From positions 68,345,463 to 68,409,462 of the forward strand of contig JALMGJ010000005.1 in assembly GCA_023362775.1 (NCBI GenBank): a stretch of DNA of 64,000 nt. Direction: 5' to 3'. This DNA comes from Charina bottae. Lineage: Eukaryota > Chordata > Lepidosauria > Squamata > Charinaidae. How positions within the stretch are numbered: the first letter of the stretch is position 1; each line of letters starts with the position of its first letter. The translations under genes were made by a program, and so were the position numbers. Positions 1-11,850 of this stretch are shown one piece after another. Below the pieces are notes generated by a model, which saw only the letters and a list, made by a program, of their open reading frames with translations, did not search any database and was not told where the DNA came from.

Positions 1-975
1 AGATGGATGGGAGGGTGTGGTCCTGTGCAAGGCCATTTGAAGCCCTGCAGGCTGGCCAGATCTCTCAAGCTCCTCCTCCATGCAAATGAGAATGTTCCCA
101 GGGAAGGTCTTGTACTGTTTTCCACTGGGAAAGACCACTTTCCTTTGATCTGGCTTTGGCCTCAAGATGGAAGCTTTGGTGCAAAACTATGTATGTCCTC
201 AAGGACTGGTAACCAAGCTGAATCAAGGGGGATGTGCAGGTGATCCCAATGACTGGCCCAAAGTCAACCAGAATGAGCTTTGGGTAGATCTAAATGTGGG
301 TCTCTCTACATTATATTTCACTATACTGTCACACAGTATGTATCTTGTTATATACAGTACATGCAGATCTATTACCTATATGTGAACAGAATAAACACAT
401 GCAGGATGTTGTGACATGTGAATCATGAGCACTTATGAAAAATATACTTTACCCCTAATCCACAGACAAAGCTCTGGTAGCAGTTTAGTGCGGAATAATT
501 AAAGCAAGTTCAAAATGCTTGCATTTCTTCCTGAGCTAAACAGCAAATATTTGAAGTTAAGAGCCAGTGCTGCTAAAGGTGGATGGTATTGCAGACAAGT
601 GGAAAAATTGGAATAGTGGAAGCTCTGTTGGACACTGACAGTCATAAGAGAGCTTGCCCTGTTCCCCTTCCACCCTCAAAGCCAAAGCTTTGATAATGTG
701 TTTGAACATCCTACTAGTCCTGGAGGAAAAATCAGAATTAATTGATAGTGTGGACAAGGGGAGAAAAGTGGAGGCAAGTTCTGCTGATACAGCTCATATT
801 GTGCATTCGAATGGAGCTCCCAAGCTCTTTCTTTCTTCTGTCTTCTGCACTGATAAGCCATGATGTCTCTTTGTGCATGTAGTTTCAAGCAGTGTAGCTC
901 CCTCTGTCAGTCTTTCTGCTGACGCGTCCTGCAGCCTGCGCATTTGCAAAAAATAGCAACCACCACTACATTCCT
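1..975. other. downstream flank, nothing recognised
   Basis: Unique-looking DNA beyond the 3' end of the gene. Short ORFs on both strands show no family features. I see no exon, RNA gene or clear repeat here. Confidence 0.4.
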
Positions 976-1410
976 AACAACAACAACAACACTTTATTGA
1001 TTAGCCATGAGGCCATATCAAAATACAAAATACAAGACAATAATAAGACCTTACAAACATAACAAAATAAGGTAAAAAACAAAACTAAAAGAAAAGAAAA
1101 CAAAATTCATATTTCTGAATCACCCCAACAATATACCCCAGTAGAAGTAAATGCAAAAATGTGGTGACAGTTGAACAGTATCACTGGTAGTTCTTCTTTT
1201 CTGCAAATTTGCAGGGCCTTGAGGTAAAGAAAAGGAAGAGATGGGGGTGATGGGGGTTGCAGCTGGACCTGTACGAAGTGATTGTGGATGGATTGTTGAC
1301 CTAATGAAAATTTGGTCTGACCAATTAGAATAGTAGATGGAATTTTGAGAAGAACCATGACTTGAACAGATGTAGTAGGTATGGTTTCATCAGGCACACC
1401 AATGATTTTG
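976..1410 (-). mobile_element. 3' end of non-LTR retrotransposon, (GTT)n tail
   Basis: On the minus strand the segment ends in AATAAAG followed by (TTG)n, after a short pyrimidine/purine dyad. The same layout (dyad, AATAAA, short tandem tail) occurs at the ends of the R4-like copies near 21.8 kb and 41.8 kb, so this is probably the same group. The 5' limit is not clear. Confidence 0.5.
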
Positions 1411-1450
1411 TTTAGTTAATGGGCTTATGTTTTAAACAACCATCTTGTAT

Positions 1451-1456
1451 TTTAAT
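1451..1456 (-). promoter_or_regulatory. possible polyadenylation hexamer (ATTAAA)
   Basis: About 390 bp past the stop codon there is an ATTAAA on the minus strand, the first plausible signal I noticed in the 3' UTR. No GU-rich element was checked rigorously. A LINE tail follows at about 1.4-0.98 kb and holds an AATAAA of its own, which could be used instead. Confidence 0.3.
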
Positions 1457-1845
1457 TTTTTTTAAATATACTAAATCTGTGTTTCAATGTACTGTTACTA
1501 TCACTAACTATTTTCACCATTTATGCTATTTGAGCAATTAACCCTGCAAATCTTTATCTCAAGGCCCTACTACAACAACCTTGTCTCAATCACCCAGTGT
1601 AAAAAAAAATCAGGCCCCCATATACCACAACCTAATATTAAAAAAAATAAATCCTGTAACTGAAACATCTGATGCAAATTAGAGTAAGAGAAATATCAAG
1701 TTAAAAAAAGAAAAGAGTTTAAAGTGAATGTCAGTGTTAAACTTTAAAAGAACCATCAAGTATCAGCTTCTTAAAAACAACATCAAATGGCATGAAAACC
1801 TGTTCCCTTCACACTCCAAGCGTACTTAAAGAAATATATTGCTAA

Positions 1846-1982
1846 TCACGTAAACATCGTGTTGGGCAGCCCATATAAAATAGCATCAATAACCGAAGGG
1901 TGAATTGGAGTCTGGTTTGGCTGATTGGGACTTTTCTCAAGACTGTGGCCTTCTTTCTCATCTCCAGGGGAACCAGATGATG
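1846..1982 (-). CDS. CFAP46: CFAP46-like terminal coding exon 27 with TGA stop
   Basis: 137 bp: two bases, 44 codons, TGA at 1,846-1,848. It encodes a Ser/Pro-rich tail and VIDAILYGLPNTMFT at the C-terminus; ILYGLPN is reminiscent of the CFAP46 end. I chose the acceptor CTGTTTCTGCAG at 1,983; an alternative AG at about 2,008 is also in frame and would add eight residues. Confidence 0.8.
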
Positions 1983-2160
1983 CTGCAGAAACAGAGCAAA
2001 ATATTCCACCTGAGATACATACTGAGATCACAAGATTTCAAGAGGACAGGCAAGTCTTTTGAAGAACTAGATTGAGTTTTTCTACTGGTATAAAGACATT
2101 TCAAAACATTCGCGTTTGGTGGGATTGAGTCCAGAGTGTTTCCTTTTGCTTGCTTCAACA

Positions 2161-2420
2161 GAGAGCCAGCGTGGTGCAGTGGTCAAGGCACTGGACTGGC
2201 AGCTGAGAGTCCCCCTTCAGCCACAGAAGCTCATTGGAGGATGTTGGGCCAGTGCTTCTCTCAATCCAATGTACCTTTATGGGTTGTTGTGAGGTAGCGC
2301 TATATATGCCTATGTACAAGATGTGGTTGTGTTATGTATGCCTCCTTGAACTCCTGAAGGAAAGGCAGGATATTGAATGAATGAATGAATGAATGAATGA
2401 ATGAATGAATGAATGAATGT
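2161..2420 (+). repeat. tRNA-derived SINE with (GAAT)n tail
   Basis: The head GAGCCAGCGTGGTGCAGTGG with an A-box-like TGGTGCAGTGG resembles Sauria-type SINEs. The body ends in a CTCCTGAAGGAAAGG segment and a run of about eleven GAAT units. It lies in the intron upstream of exon 27. Confidence 0.65.
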
Positions 2421-3495
2421 TTGGTCCCATTCAAGCACTACATTATATACAAAGCCCCAACCCCCACTTCCTGTTCAGGCAATATGTGATTAATAAGTTT
2501 CATCTACCTGGGAAAGAGGTGTCATTTAAAGCCTAGTAACCAAAGAACTATCATGTTTTAGAAAATAAGGTGGCGCCTGTTCCATTGGAAAAGGCGCCCT
2601 GGTTTTTGCTGTATTAGCAGGGATCTGTAGCCAACAAGGGCTCCCTGACAAGTGGACCAGCAGACGTTTGAGAGCTCACGTGTCCCATTCACCTTTGCCA
2701 TGTCTCAGTATCATGTGTGTTAAGGCACTGAGCCTATTCTGATAGGCCACTGTTTCTTGATTCAGGATTATCCAATTTGCTTTGCATTTTGGCATTTCAC
2801 CGGTGTTTTAGAAGTTACTGAAATCAGCAAGAACTGCATGTATTAAGCTCTAAAATCAGCTCATAGAATAACCTGGTGACCCGAAACTTTGTTAATGCAA
2901 AGGTTAAAGTAGTGTCTAAATTCAATACTAAAAGCTAGGGAATATCAAAGGCCAGCTAATGGTAAGGTTACCTGTCATAAAACTCTGCCTTCTACCTGAT
3001 TGCCAGAAATTGTCCCTGACAAACAAGACCTATTCTGAACTTACAGAAATCTCTGATCACTGGTGAAACAGAAACCAAGCAACATTTATGTGACTGAATA
3101 ATGCATTTCAAGCATGAACTTTGTAATGTAAACCTAATGCTCATTTGCATTACAAATAGCTCTTTTATTATTCATCTGGTCAATAAAGTACTACGACTAC
3201 CTTTATTTTTCATGTAAAAAAGAAACCCTACTTTCATGTGATCAGAGTTACAGCAGTTAAAAGGCCCTTTGAGCTTCATGTGTGATAATAGTCAAGGACC
3301 AAAACCATCACATGGGACAGAGCTGAACTGGATTAAGAGGACAGTATTTTTGTTCATATTATTTTACAATTAGCTTCCCTAACCCCTATCCCCAAGTTGC
3401 TACTTTCTACATGGATGAAAGTGTGTATTTTCTTCAATAGGACAAACAGCACATTTGGGGAATGAATTTTTTAATTATAAAAATAAACATTTTAC
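2421..3495. other. intron 26 remainder, no clear feature
   Basis: AT-rich intronic DNA between the SINE and exon 26. I see no open frame with family features and no terminal repeats. Confidence 0.4.
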
Positions 3496-3579
3496 TTCTC
3501 GGTGACTCGTCCCTGAGCGTCTTTTTCCTCTGAATAATACGAACAGCCTGTCCAGTTGTTTTGCCTACTTTTATGAAAT
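3496..3579 (-). CDS. CFAP46: CFAP46-like exon 26
   Basis: 84 bp, two bases plus 27 codons plus one base. It encodes FIKVGKTTGQAVRIIQRKKT and LRDESPR. G-K-x3-Q-A-(V/L)-R matches the last helix of CHAT domains (G-x-s-x2-x-A-L-R-x-A). The acceptor is CTTTTACAG and the donor GTAAAA. Confidence 0.85.
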
Positions 3580-3779
3580 CTGTAAAAGAAGAACAGTTAC
3601 TAAAACTCACATATACATTAAAAAACATATGCAGATTCAACATACAGTCTTATATGTGTAAAACAATGGAAAACCATTACAATGAATGGGTTTATGATGT
3701 GAAACTACATGGTATGAAATTTATTATATATAACTCCCTCCCCGCCAGCAAACAAGAAATAATTTCTAGCATCAATTTA

Positions 3780-4008
3780 CAGGTAGTCCTCGTTTAGCAA
3801 CCACAATTGGGACTGGAAACTCGGTTGTTAAGTAAAGCAGTCGCTAAGTGAAACCACGACTGTGCTTCTGTTCTCACTTCAGCTTTCCTTTGCTTTACAG
3901 ACCTGCGAAGGTTGTAAATGCAAGGATTGATTGCAAAGTTACTTTTTCATCACCATCGTAATTGCAAACGGTCACTGTATGAGGCAGTCACTAAGTGAGG
4001 ACTACCTG
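3780..4008. mobile_element. Tigger-like MITE, copy 1 (229 bp)
   Basis: Terminal inverted repeats CAGGTAGTCCTCGTTTAG and CAGGTAGTCCTCACTTAG (the latter reversed), with TA on the left and a mutated AA on the right. The terminal motif resembles TcMar-Tigger ends. The interior keeps the phrases about a 'G(T/C)CACTAAGTGA' dyad seen in the other copies. Confidence 0.7.
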
Positions 4009-4864
4009 AATTGCAACCTTCCATTGGCAAACAGCAGTTGGGGGCAATGGTAGCTTCCTTCAAAGCTAGCTCAGAGCTCTGACCTGGATTGTGACTATTC
4101 TCTTCCTTCCTTTTTAAATACAAGATAAATATTTGATTCAAACATTTTTGAAAGTACAAACTTGATTGGACAAATGGCTGTCCAGAGTGTGGACATAATC
4201 AAAGAGGACCTGGACATAGAGGAACCGCTTCTCACTTGTTAGAAACAAACCAGAACCAGAACTCATGCTGCTATTCATTATCTATTCTCTAAGATCATGG
4301 ATCTTGGATTCAAAATGGCTGCACTCTGCCTGGCGCCGGCCCACATTCACGGCAGTCGGCTCTGCCTCCCCACTCCCCAGCAAAAGTATAAACAACTTGT
4401 TCAAGCTTGATAGTTTATATGAGCTAACAGGCCAAATCTACATTCAGCCTGGACTACTGAAAATAAGTTGATTTCTGGATTTGATTATATGTAGCAATGC
4501 TAATTTCCTAATAAGCATATTTAAGGTGGCAACCTATGTTCAGGGAAAACAAAGTAAGCTTCTGGCTTGAGCTGTTAACAGAATATTACATAGCTACATA
4601 TTTTAGCTATGTGACTAGTTAGGGATCTGAACCTTAAAGGTTTGTTATCAGAATGTTCTACAATTACTGGTAGCAACATGCTTGTCCCAGCATCCCTTTC
4701 CTTGGAAAGCTAGCGTTTGGCAATGGCAGATGCAACAGTAATGGCTGTTGCACTTGCACTTGTCTTTTGCAGGATCTGCTGACAATGGATTTGTTCCTGC
4801 CCTGCCAGCCCGTTCAGGCTTCAAGTAGACTAGAATAGGGAACCAGCCATTTATTCTTCTAGAA

Positions 4865-4939
4865 CAGGGTTTCTCAACCTTAGCAACTTTAAGATGTGTG
4901 GACTTCAACTCCCAGAATTCCCTAGCCAGCTTACTGTTC
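4865..4939. mobile_element. half copy of palindromic hAT-like MITE
   Basis: It begins CAGGGTTTCTCAACCTTAGC and contains the ACTTCAACTCCCAGAATTCC core of the 135-bp palindrome at 31.3 kb, but stops near the centre. TTCTAG(A/G)-like flanks resemble a degraded target duplication. Confidence 0.55.
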
Positions 4940-4944
4940 TAGGG

Positions 4945-5735
4945 ATATAGGCGGGAAATAAGATGTTAAATTTCCAACTGGTTTCAAAGGCCAAAGCTTG
5001 ACAAAAGGTTTTGTCGTTAGAAGGAACTCCTCTCCCACATCTTGTTCTTGGAATCCACCAAAGAACAGAGCAGCATACAAGAATGCCTATGTCTTCAGTA
5101 AAAGGTGACCCCATTAATTTTTTTTCACAATCTATGTAAATTAAAGGTGATTTTTTAATTAAATTGATATTTAACAAAATCATCTACTGCACAAAATGGT
5201 GTGGAGACCTACCTATAGGACAGGAACACTGTTTACAGTTAACTCAAATCTGTGCATGCTGTTTGTATGGATTCACCACTTTTAATATACAAAGCATAAT
5301 GATTTGATCATCAATGAAAAGTTATACAAATGTGTAAAGCATCCTAAACACCTTGCAATTTATCCTCAGCTTCCATTGGGTTTTATTTTTCTTGGTTCAG
5401 ACGTTTCTGGAAATGTTACAGATTACATAACATTCACAGCTACTGAAAACAGTGGGTGTGCTCTTTCAGTTATAAGTGATAGTTCTACTTGCTTAGCAGG
5501 CGCCCTGCATGGATTTAGGGAGTATCTGCACCACTTCCCAGAATTCTCTGTAGCATACAGGGATCCACGGCAAATATGTAGAGCTCTTTGAGGAAAAGTT
5601 CCCCTGAAGCAAAAAAATCTTTAAGAGTCCAGATGCTTCACTCTCTAAAATTAGAGAGATTAATTTAATATTCAAAACAAAATGATACGTAATAGAATCA
5701 TGTTTTCCACTGAGTTTGCTTTTACGTACTTTTAC
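4945..5735. other. intron 25 part, nothing recognised
   Basis: Intronic DNA between the MITE fragment and exon 25 without recognisable repeats or coding signal. Confidence 0.35.
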
Positions 5736-5866
5736 ATAAACTATCTAGTCGTATTGTATTCTCTTCCAGGGTAGTGAACCATTGGTTGACTATGACGGAA
5801 CGCACTCCAATAAGGCTTAGAATGATTGCAGTCTCTGTGGTCATTTCCAGAGATAAGCGTAAAGAA
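5736..5866 (-). CDS. CFAP46: CFAP46-like exon 25 (CHAT-like C-terminal strand and helix)
   Basis: 131 bp, one base plus 43 codons plus one base. It encodes TETAIILSLIGVRSVIVNQW followed by FTTLEENTIRLDSL. The G-(A/V)-(R/x)-S-V-(I/V)-x-x-(L/Q)-W signature and the helix after it are the most conserved part of CHAT domains outside the active site. The donor is GTAAAAG and the acceptor sits after a long T tract. Confidence 0.9.
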
Positions 5867-6085
5867 CTAAAAAAAAAAAAAGCTATAAGAAACTTCAAAT
5901 ATAAAATTACAGGTATTCTCGAATAACCTGAATACAAAAGGCAAAGACAAGTGTGTTCAAATTTTGTCATTCAGCTACACTGCCAAGAAGTAACGGCAAT
6001 TTTCTTATCTGTTCCTCATCAGCACATAGGGGATTAAATATGGGATGTGCAAGCTATGAAAAGCTGTAACACACTATGGCTGCCA

Positions 6086-6410
6086 TTAGGGACATGCACG
6101 AAACATGTAGTTTTGCTCAGAATAAAAGGGTCCCACTTGGAACGTTCCAACAGGCAAGTATTGGATCAGAACAAAATCTGGACAGCTCAAGTGCTTTTCC
6201 TGAATTTAAAACAACACTCTCAGAACATACATTCTGTTTTGAGATTGTAATACCTAAAACCAGCATGCTGAGGTTGGAGCTCCCTGTTTGGAGGTTGTTT
6301 TAACCAAAACAGTTGGAATAACTAAATTTTGTTCCAATCCTCAAAACAATCAGAACGCACACATTTTGTTTTGGGTTTGGAATGCTCAAAACTGCTATTC
6401 CAAGGTCAAA
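6086..6410. repeat. dispersed GTTCC/GGAAC-rich repeat
   Basis: It starts TTAGGGACATGCACGAAAC and is rich in GTTCCAA/TTGGAAC words. Similar word usage occurs near 23.26-23.5, 26.5-26.65 and 34.9-35.1 kb. It resembles dispersed squamate elements that begin with a GGGAYRTGCACGAA motif; ends and class are uncertain. Confidence 0.35.
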
Positions 6411-6415
6411 ACATA

Positions 6416-6480
6416 TTATTTGTTTATTTGTTTATTTTTCATATTTCTATCATCGCCCATCTGCCCCAAAAGGAGATGTA
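6416..6480 (-). mobile_element. short L2-like LINE 3' tail
   Basis: (TTTG/TTTA)n followed by TATTTCTATCATCGCCCATC, the reverse of the L2-like 3' end found in better form at 40.62 kb. Fewer than 70 bp remain. Confidence 0.6.
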
Positions 6481-6979
6481 ATATATTTGTTCCATATATT
6501 TTATTCCCAAGGTGTAAGATAAGGTTATTATAAGAAACTCTGTTCACAGAAGATCTAGATGTGCTTAAGCCACAGATGAAAATAATACTTTTAGTAAGTA
6601 TAAACAAATTGCAGTTTGGCACCCATGACACAGCATACTCAACTACATGTTTCCATAACTCTTCAATTCTACTCTGGATGGCAACAGATCTTCTGGGGTA
6701 AATTTGAGGATGTGTGTGGAAGATATGAGAGGAAGTCCTATTACAAGTAGCAGTTTGTTTGCGTAATGTAGGATATTAGCCCTGAGATTTTAACTTTGAA
6801 AGAAAAGAGTGAGAAATTTAACTGTTGATAGAAGCAAACCTAACAGACATGTTATAAAATAGTAAAATTTTGTTGATGGATATTAAATAAATCAGATCAA
6901 GTTTAAAATGAAAAGGCTTAATGTAACTTTATGTTCAGGTTTAGCCTGCATTCTTTTCTCATTGTAACATTTATTTTAC

Positions 6980-7061
6980 CTTCTGCCTTCATCTTGGTTT
7001 CTTAATCGTATAAGACTTGGTTTTGAATGCACCCGTCCTGAAAGTATAATCAACTGGCATT
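6980..7061 (-). CDS. CFAP46: CFAP46-like exon 24 (region of the lost CHAT Cys)
   Basis: 82 bp. It encodes CQLIILSGRVHSKPSLIRLR and NQDEGR. The strand QLIILSG stands where active CHAT proteins have L-x-V-L-S-A-C-x-T-G, and the nucleophile position is not Cys. The acceptor is CTTCCTCAG and the donor GTAAAAT. Confidence 0.85.
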
Positions 7062-7263
7062 CTGAGGAAGAAAGAAACAGCAAAATTGATGTCATTTCAG
7101 GAGCACTTGAAGACGTGAGGGCAAACTCTACCTGAGCCATTCTTAAAGATCAAGACATCTCCTGAATCTTGTGGTATGTACTGTAATACCTGGGACATCA
7201 GAAGAAGGGAGGGCATCTTTTGGCAGAAAGTAACAGAGATGAGCCTGGGCAAATAGAAGGCTA

Positions 7264-7466
<203 letters not shown>

Positions 7467-7985
7467 AGGAAAAAAGAGCTAAAATAATTGTCAAAATCAA
7501 GCAACCTATGGAAAGCAATGGGGGGAACATTTCACAACAGTAAAGCTTGACTAGAGCTCCAAGGAATCTTTGGTGGGAAATCTTTGGTTCGCTATTCTAC
7601 TGGTTTCAGTCCTCCACTCCCCTCATCTCAATTCAAGTGTCCCTCCATTCCCCCCACTCATGTAAATCTTTCTGCCTTTATCTCCTTTTCTTCTACTTGC
7701 TCTGCATTTCTGCAACTCCAAAAATTAGCAGGTAGAGGTTCCTTTTCCAGTTTGGAGACATAGAGAGAGAAGTCAGCAAAAGTGACAGAGAAGGAGAGGA
7801 GACGCAGAAATGGGCAAGGCTAAGGCTAACCTGCCACAGAAAACCACAGTTCATTGTGGTGTCTCAACACCGTCAGTATGGAATAGGAATATTCACAGTA
7901 AACTTGGTAATAACTTAATAATAAATTTAAATAAATGAAAAAGAAATCTATTCTACAAAGAAGAAAGGAAGTTTCAGTGAATCAC

Positions 7986-8098
7986 CTGGGATGTTCATAG
8001 CAACTAGCTTGTCAAGTGGTATATGGGAGAGGAACCTTGCCATTGCAGAGAAGAACAGCATGCTGCAGTTATTCAGTATGTATTCCCACTCTGTGTAA
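7986..8098 (-). CDS. CFAP46: CFAP46-like exon 23 (region of the lost CHAT His)
   Basis: 113 bp, one base plus 37 codons plus one base. It encodes YTEWEYILNNCSMLFFSAMA and RFLSHIPLDKLVAMNIP. The strand MLFFSAMARFL stands where active CHAT proteases carry a (S/A)-x-H-G signature; no His-Gly is present. The acceptor CCCCCCTGCAG is strong and the donor is GTGATTC. Confidence 0.85.
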
Positions 8099-8282
8099 CT
8101 GCAGGGGGGAAAAAGTCAAAATTTAATTTTAACAATATTTTCTATTTAGAGGGAAGACCACAACAAAGCGTGCTAATACCACATCAAAATGCAGCACAAG
8201 AATATGCAATCTACATTGCAGGTTACCAAATTTTATTACTATTATGCTATGCTACTTCAAGAATTTTCTGCTCAACTCAGCT

Positions 8283-8312
8283 GTGTGTGTGTATGCGCGT
8301 GCGCGTGTGCAT
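8283..8312. repeat. short (TG)n/(CG) alternating tract
   Basis: Purine-pyrimidine alternation (TGTGTGTG then GCGCGTGCGCGTG), abutting the SINE that follows. Confidence 0.7.
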
Positions 8313-8512
8313 TTGGTGCCTTCAAGTCAGGGTTGACTCCTGGTGACTGTCAAGCCTTGCAGTTTTCTTGGCAAGATTTCAGAAGTGGTTTGCCATTGCA
8401 TCCTTCCTAGGGCTGAGAGAGAGTGACTGGCCCAAGGTCACCCAGCTGGTTTCCTGCCTAAGCGGAGACTAGAACTCATGGTCTCCTGGCTATGCCAGAT
8501 TGTTTACTCCAG
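8313..8512 (-). repeat. Sauria-type SINE, minus strand
   Basis: Reading the minus strand: a tRNA-like head with GAGACCATGAGTTCTAGTC, then CTGGGTGACCTTGGGCCAGT, CTCTCTCAGCCCTAGGAAGG, and a BovB-like end (GGAGTCAACCCTGACTTGAA). This is the standard order of Sauria SINEs. It lies in the intron upstream of exon 23. Confidence 0.8.
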
Positions 8513-8515
8513 CCA

Positions 8516-9464
8516 GTCTGGAATACTTGTAAAATTAATATGAAGTGGAAAGCAATTTATAATTCAATTTTTACAGATGTGTAGGGTATCAGCATTAGAG
8601 ATGGATGTATATGTATATACTTTAAAAAGTATTTGGATCTGTCTCTACAGTATATTATTTCAGTTAGTTTCCTTAAGGTCCATTTCAGTGCTTTTGTCAC
8701 GAAAGACTGCAGCACTCTGTACAAAGTATCCTAAGGTACCCTAAATCCTATTCATTTCGACATGGGTTTTTGAAATTTTTCAACTAAAATTGATTAAAAT
8801 TACTGTGACTCTTTCTATTAAAAAATGTACTATGTTCTTTTAAGACTACAAATTTTTTTGAGAAATCTCTTAGGAGTTGAAATACGAATTTAATTTCACA
8901 TTCTAAAATCAATATACAAACTGAAACTTGGTTATCAGAGTGGATTTGTCCTTTTTCAAATATTGCAATGCTGTTTGCCAACTAAAAATGGATAAAAGGA
9001 AAAGTCTGTTCAAAAGTGGAAATACCGGGATTGTGTTCTAACCTAACAACTGCTGGTAATGGAATTGCAGATAATGAGACTGTGAAAAATGCATTTTACA
9101 CATGGGCAAAAGCCTGTACTTTACACCATTTTGTCCATTTTACCATAGATAACAAGGTCTGCTTTGTATTTATTAACTGTGGTTCCATAAAACTGTGAGA
9201 AACAGAACTACAGATAGCAAGAGCAATCTGTATTCATGAAAATAACATGAGGCATATTATCATGGAAAATTCTTTGTAAATATAACCATGTTAGGCGAAA
9301 TTGCAAACAAAAATGCATGACTAGAAATTTGCAGCAAAAAATACATATTTTAATGCAAACTTAAAAAAAAAGCCCTCAGGTTTTCAACAAACCAAACTAT
9401 ACAGATTCACAAAAATGAAAAATGGAAATAAACTGAAATGGATTCACCTACTGAATATACCTAC
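8516..9464. other. intron 22 remainder, no clear feature
   Basis: AT-rich intron between the SINE and exon 22. Small ORFs only; no repeats recognised. Confidence 0.35.
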
Positions 9465-9564
9465 CTTGGAAAGTGTGTGTCGCCCATCATGCCTTCCCAA
9501 CAAATGGTAAACGGCTCATATTTTTCTAGGATTTCTCTAAAACTGTTTGCAGGATTTTCTAATT
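9465..9564 (-). CDS. CFAP46: CFAP46-like exon 22
   Basis: 100 bp, completing a Glu codon and ending with two bases. It encodes LENPANSFREILEKYEPFTI and CWEGMMGDTHFP. In CHAT proteins this region precedes the His-bearing strand. The acceptor is TATATAG and the donor GTAGGTA. Confidence 0.85.
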
Positions 9565-10251
9565 CTATATAAAGATTTTTTTTAAAAAAAGTTAGATTAG
9601 CATTAGTTAGATTTTCCAGCTATAATTCTAAATTAAAAAAAATATAATAAAAGCAGGCTTGTAAATAAGCACACAAAAATTAGATCACTGATTTTTTCTC
9701 TCTAGCAGCCTGCGCAAAGATTTGTAAACCTTGATTTCATACTGGATAAAGTTGTAATCATCAATCTGCCCACATCAAAATGAGCTGACAAAATGCCAGC
9801 ATTGCTATTTATTCCTCACCAAAAAGTAAGAAGCAAAATAAGCATTTTATATCTCTTCTAGCCTTATTTTTATTTTAAAAGAGCCACCTCAGATACCCAA
9901 ATACTGGGCCTAAAGGTTTGGCCCTGTCCTACTTGTCCTATGTATTCAGTTGGGGGGAATTTTGTTACAGGGAATTGCTAGTCACCTACAGGAATCAGGC
10001 AACTTATTAATATAAGCTTGTAATACAGTACTTTTTCTTAGTATACAGTGGTGATAGAAGTTGAAATATAAATAAATAAAATAAATAAATATCATTTATA
10101 CTTGGGGTGGCATAAAAATGACTCTTAATTTTTAACCTCAGTCTTAGCTTTGTTGTCTTTAAAAGTGATTTTTGTGATGTTGGAAAAGCAAACACAAAAG
10201 CAAAAAACAGGATGATTTCTCATGGTTAACAAATAATCTTACTAGCCTTAC

Positions 10252-10287
10252 CGTCTTCCCTTCCATCATTATATGGATCCACAATAT
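10252..10287 (-). CDS. CFAP46: CFAP46-like exon 21 (36-bp microexon)
   Basis: 36 bp, two bases plus 11 codons plus one base. It encodes IVDPYNDGRED, the core of a segment I associate with CFAP46. The acceptor is TTGTCTCAG and the donor G|GTAAGG. Too short for ORF finding; found by expecting this motif between exons 20 and 22. Confidence 0.8.
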
Positions 10288-10869
10288 CTGAGACAAGCCA
10301 TTAAGAATGTGCAAATGAGGTGAGAAATGGGCCCAACTGAACTCGGCTGCTCTATCAAGCTCCCTACCCACAAGATACCCCCAATCATAATATTGCAGGA
10401 AAATAGTCCCACTGAGTTTGAACAACAGGCCAACAGTAGATAAGTGGTTATCTTGTTTTTAAAAAACCCTTTCCATGAAATATTAACATGGCACCCCAAC
10501 ATATTTGGCTGTGAATGTAATTTCATCAGCGCCACCATACACCTGACACTCTGCTCCTCCTAAATGGCCTGAAAATCCTCTTTGTTCTTGACTGCTTGCT
10601 AGTCCTGTGGATCAGCAGCTTCCCATTCCACATGATACTGCTTGTGGCATCTGTTCTCCCACTATGAAATGGCCTCCCTTCACATCCTGGTAACAGAAAT
10701 ACTGTCTAAATACCACTTCTCTTTTTCTATTATTCAAAGATCACACTCAATAATTCATGCCTCCTTGGCTGGAAATATTATCAAACACTCACTTGACACT
10801 TGTATCTTCACCCTGACTCTAATTTTATCCCTGCTGAGATTCAAGAAGGAAGCTTAAAATGATCCTTCT

Positions 10870-11046
10870 TTTGCCAGGCTTCTGGATCTTAATCTACTGG
10901 GGGCTGCTGTTATTATATTTTACCAGTTGGCTGGGTTTATTTGCTTTATTCTTTTACCATAGTCATATGTTTTATAGTTTTGTTTTTATTTATTGCAAGC
11001 TACCCAGAGTCGTATGATTGGCGTATCACAGAAATAATATAAAATA
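10870..11046 (+). mobile_element. L2-like LINE 3' end fragment
   Basis: It contains the terminal phrase TTGCAAGCTACCCAGAGTCG and an ATAAAATAAG end, a worn version of the GTAAGCCGCCCAGAGTC terminus of the better copies. The sequence from about 10,640 may belong to the same insertion. Confidence 0.5.
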
Positions 11047-11287
11047 AGAAACATACATATAGTATGAGGAACATAGGTCAGACATTTTGCTCTACTAAGG
11101 GTGCATTTTCTTAGCTCTGAAATTGATTTAATTCTTTCTATTTATTTATTTATTTTTAAATTTTATTTAGAAGCTTGAGGTAACATACACATTGCTCCCT
11201 CCTGTAGTAACCTTATTTATGGAAGTTCTTATGAAAAACTCATGGTTTAGGTATTCAATTTGGTAAACAGCTATTTTCAAAGGATAC

Positions 11288-11348
11288 ATTTCACATTGTG
11301 GACATCAATGGAAATACAATTGGGTGGCAGAATATGGTTAAGAGCCGG
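11288..11348 (-). CDS. CFAP46: CFAP46-like exon 20
   Basis: 61 bp, 20 codons plus one base. It encodes PALNHILPPNCISIDVHNVK and supplies the T of the Tyr in the YIVDPYND motif. The acceptor is ATTTCAAAACAG; the donor GTATCC is weak, but phase and product agree with both neighbours. Confidence 0.8.
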
Positions 11349-11619
11349 CTGTTTTGAAATAAGAAACAGTTTAGTGTGGCATGCAACAAACAAACAAACA
11401 AACCCCCTCCAGAAAAAAAAACTTGTGTAGGATACTTGAAAATTGCTTTCTCAAACAAAAACCTAAATTTGGTATTCAAAATAAGTTCAGCTCAACTGTG
11501 ACTAATTTCCTAGTTCAGGACCAGAATGCTAAACCATTTTTATTATTAACACATGATGCTGTTTTTCTTAAAATAAACAGGAAAATGCTACTATAGATAA
11601 CTCCTTGGGAGTGTTGGAA

Positions 11620-11850
11620 TCCGGCAAATCAAGCACGCCTCATTAGCATATGGGTGATTGCTCTAGGAGGCAAACTCTGTGCTTCTAGAGGAAGCTGCTT
11701 GTTGCCCCTCCCACTTCCTCTTCTCTCTCTCTGATTCTTCCACCGATGGGGTAGGACGCATGTGCCTTAGCTCCTTCCATGGAGAGGCCATGTGCTAGGC
11801 CTCAAACCCCTTTCTCCATGCAGCCCCTGGCAGCAAACAGGGCCAGAGGT
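11620..11850. other. GC-richer unrecognised block in intron 19
   Basis: About 230 bp with CT-rich stretches and higher GC than its surroundings. No ORF, termini or homology recognised; it could be part of an old LTR or a regulatory block. Confidence 0.25.

Noticed and set aside
7097..7260. Possible exon near 7.1-7.2 kb on the minus strand
   Set aside because: An AG/GT pair exists, but the required phase (2 to 1) gives a stop; the correct exon was found at 7,986-8,098.
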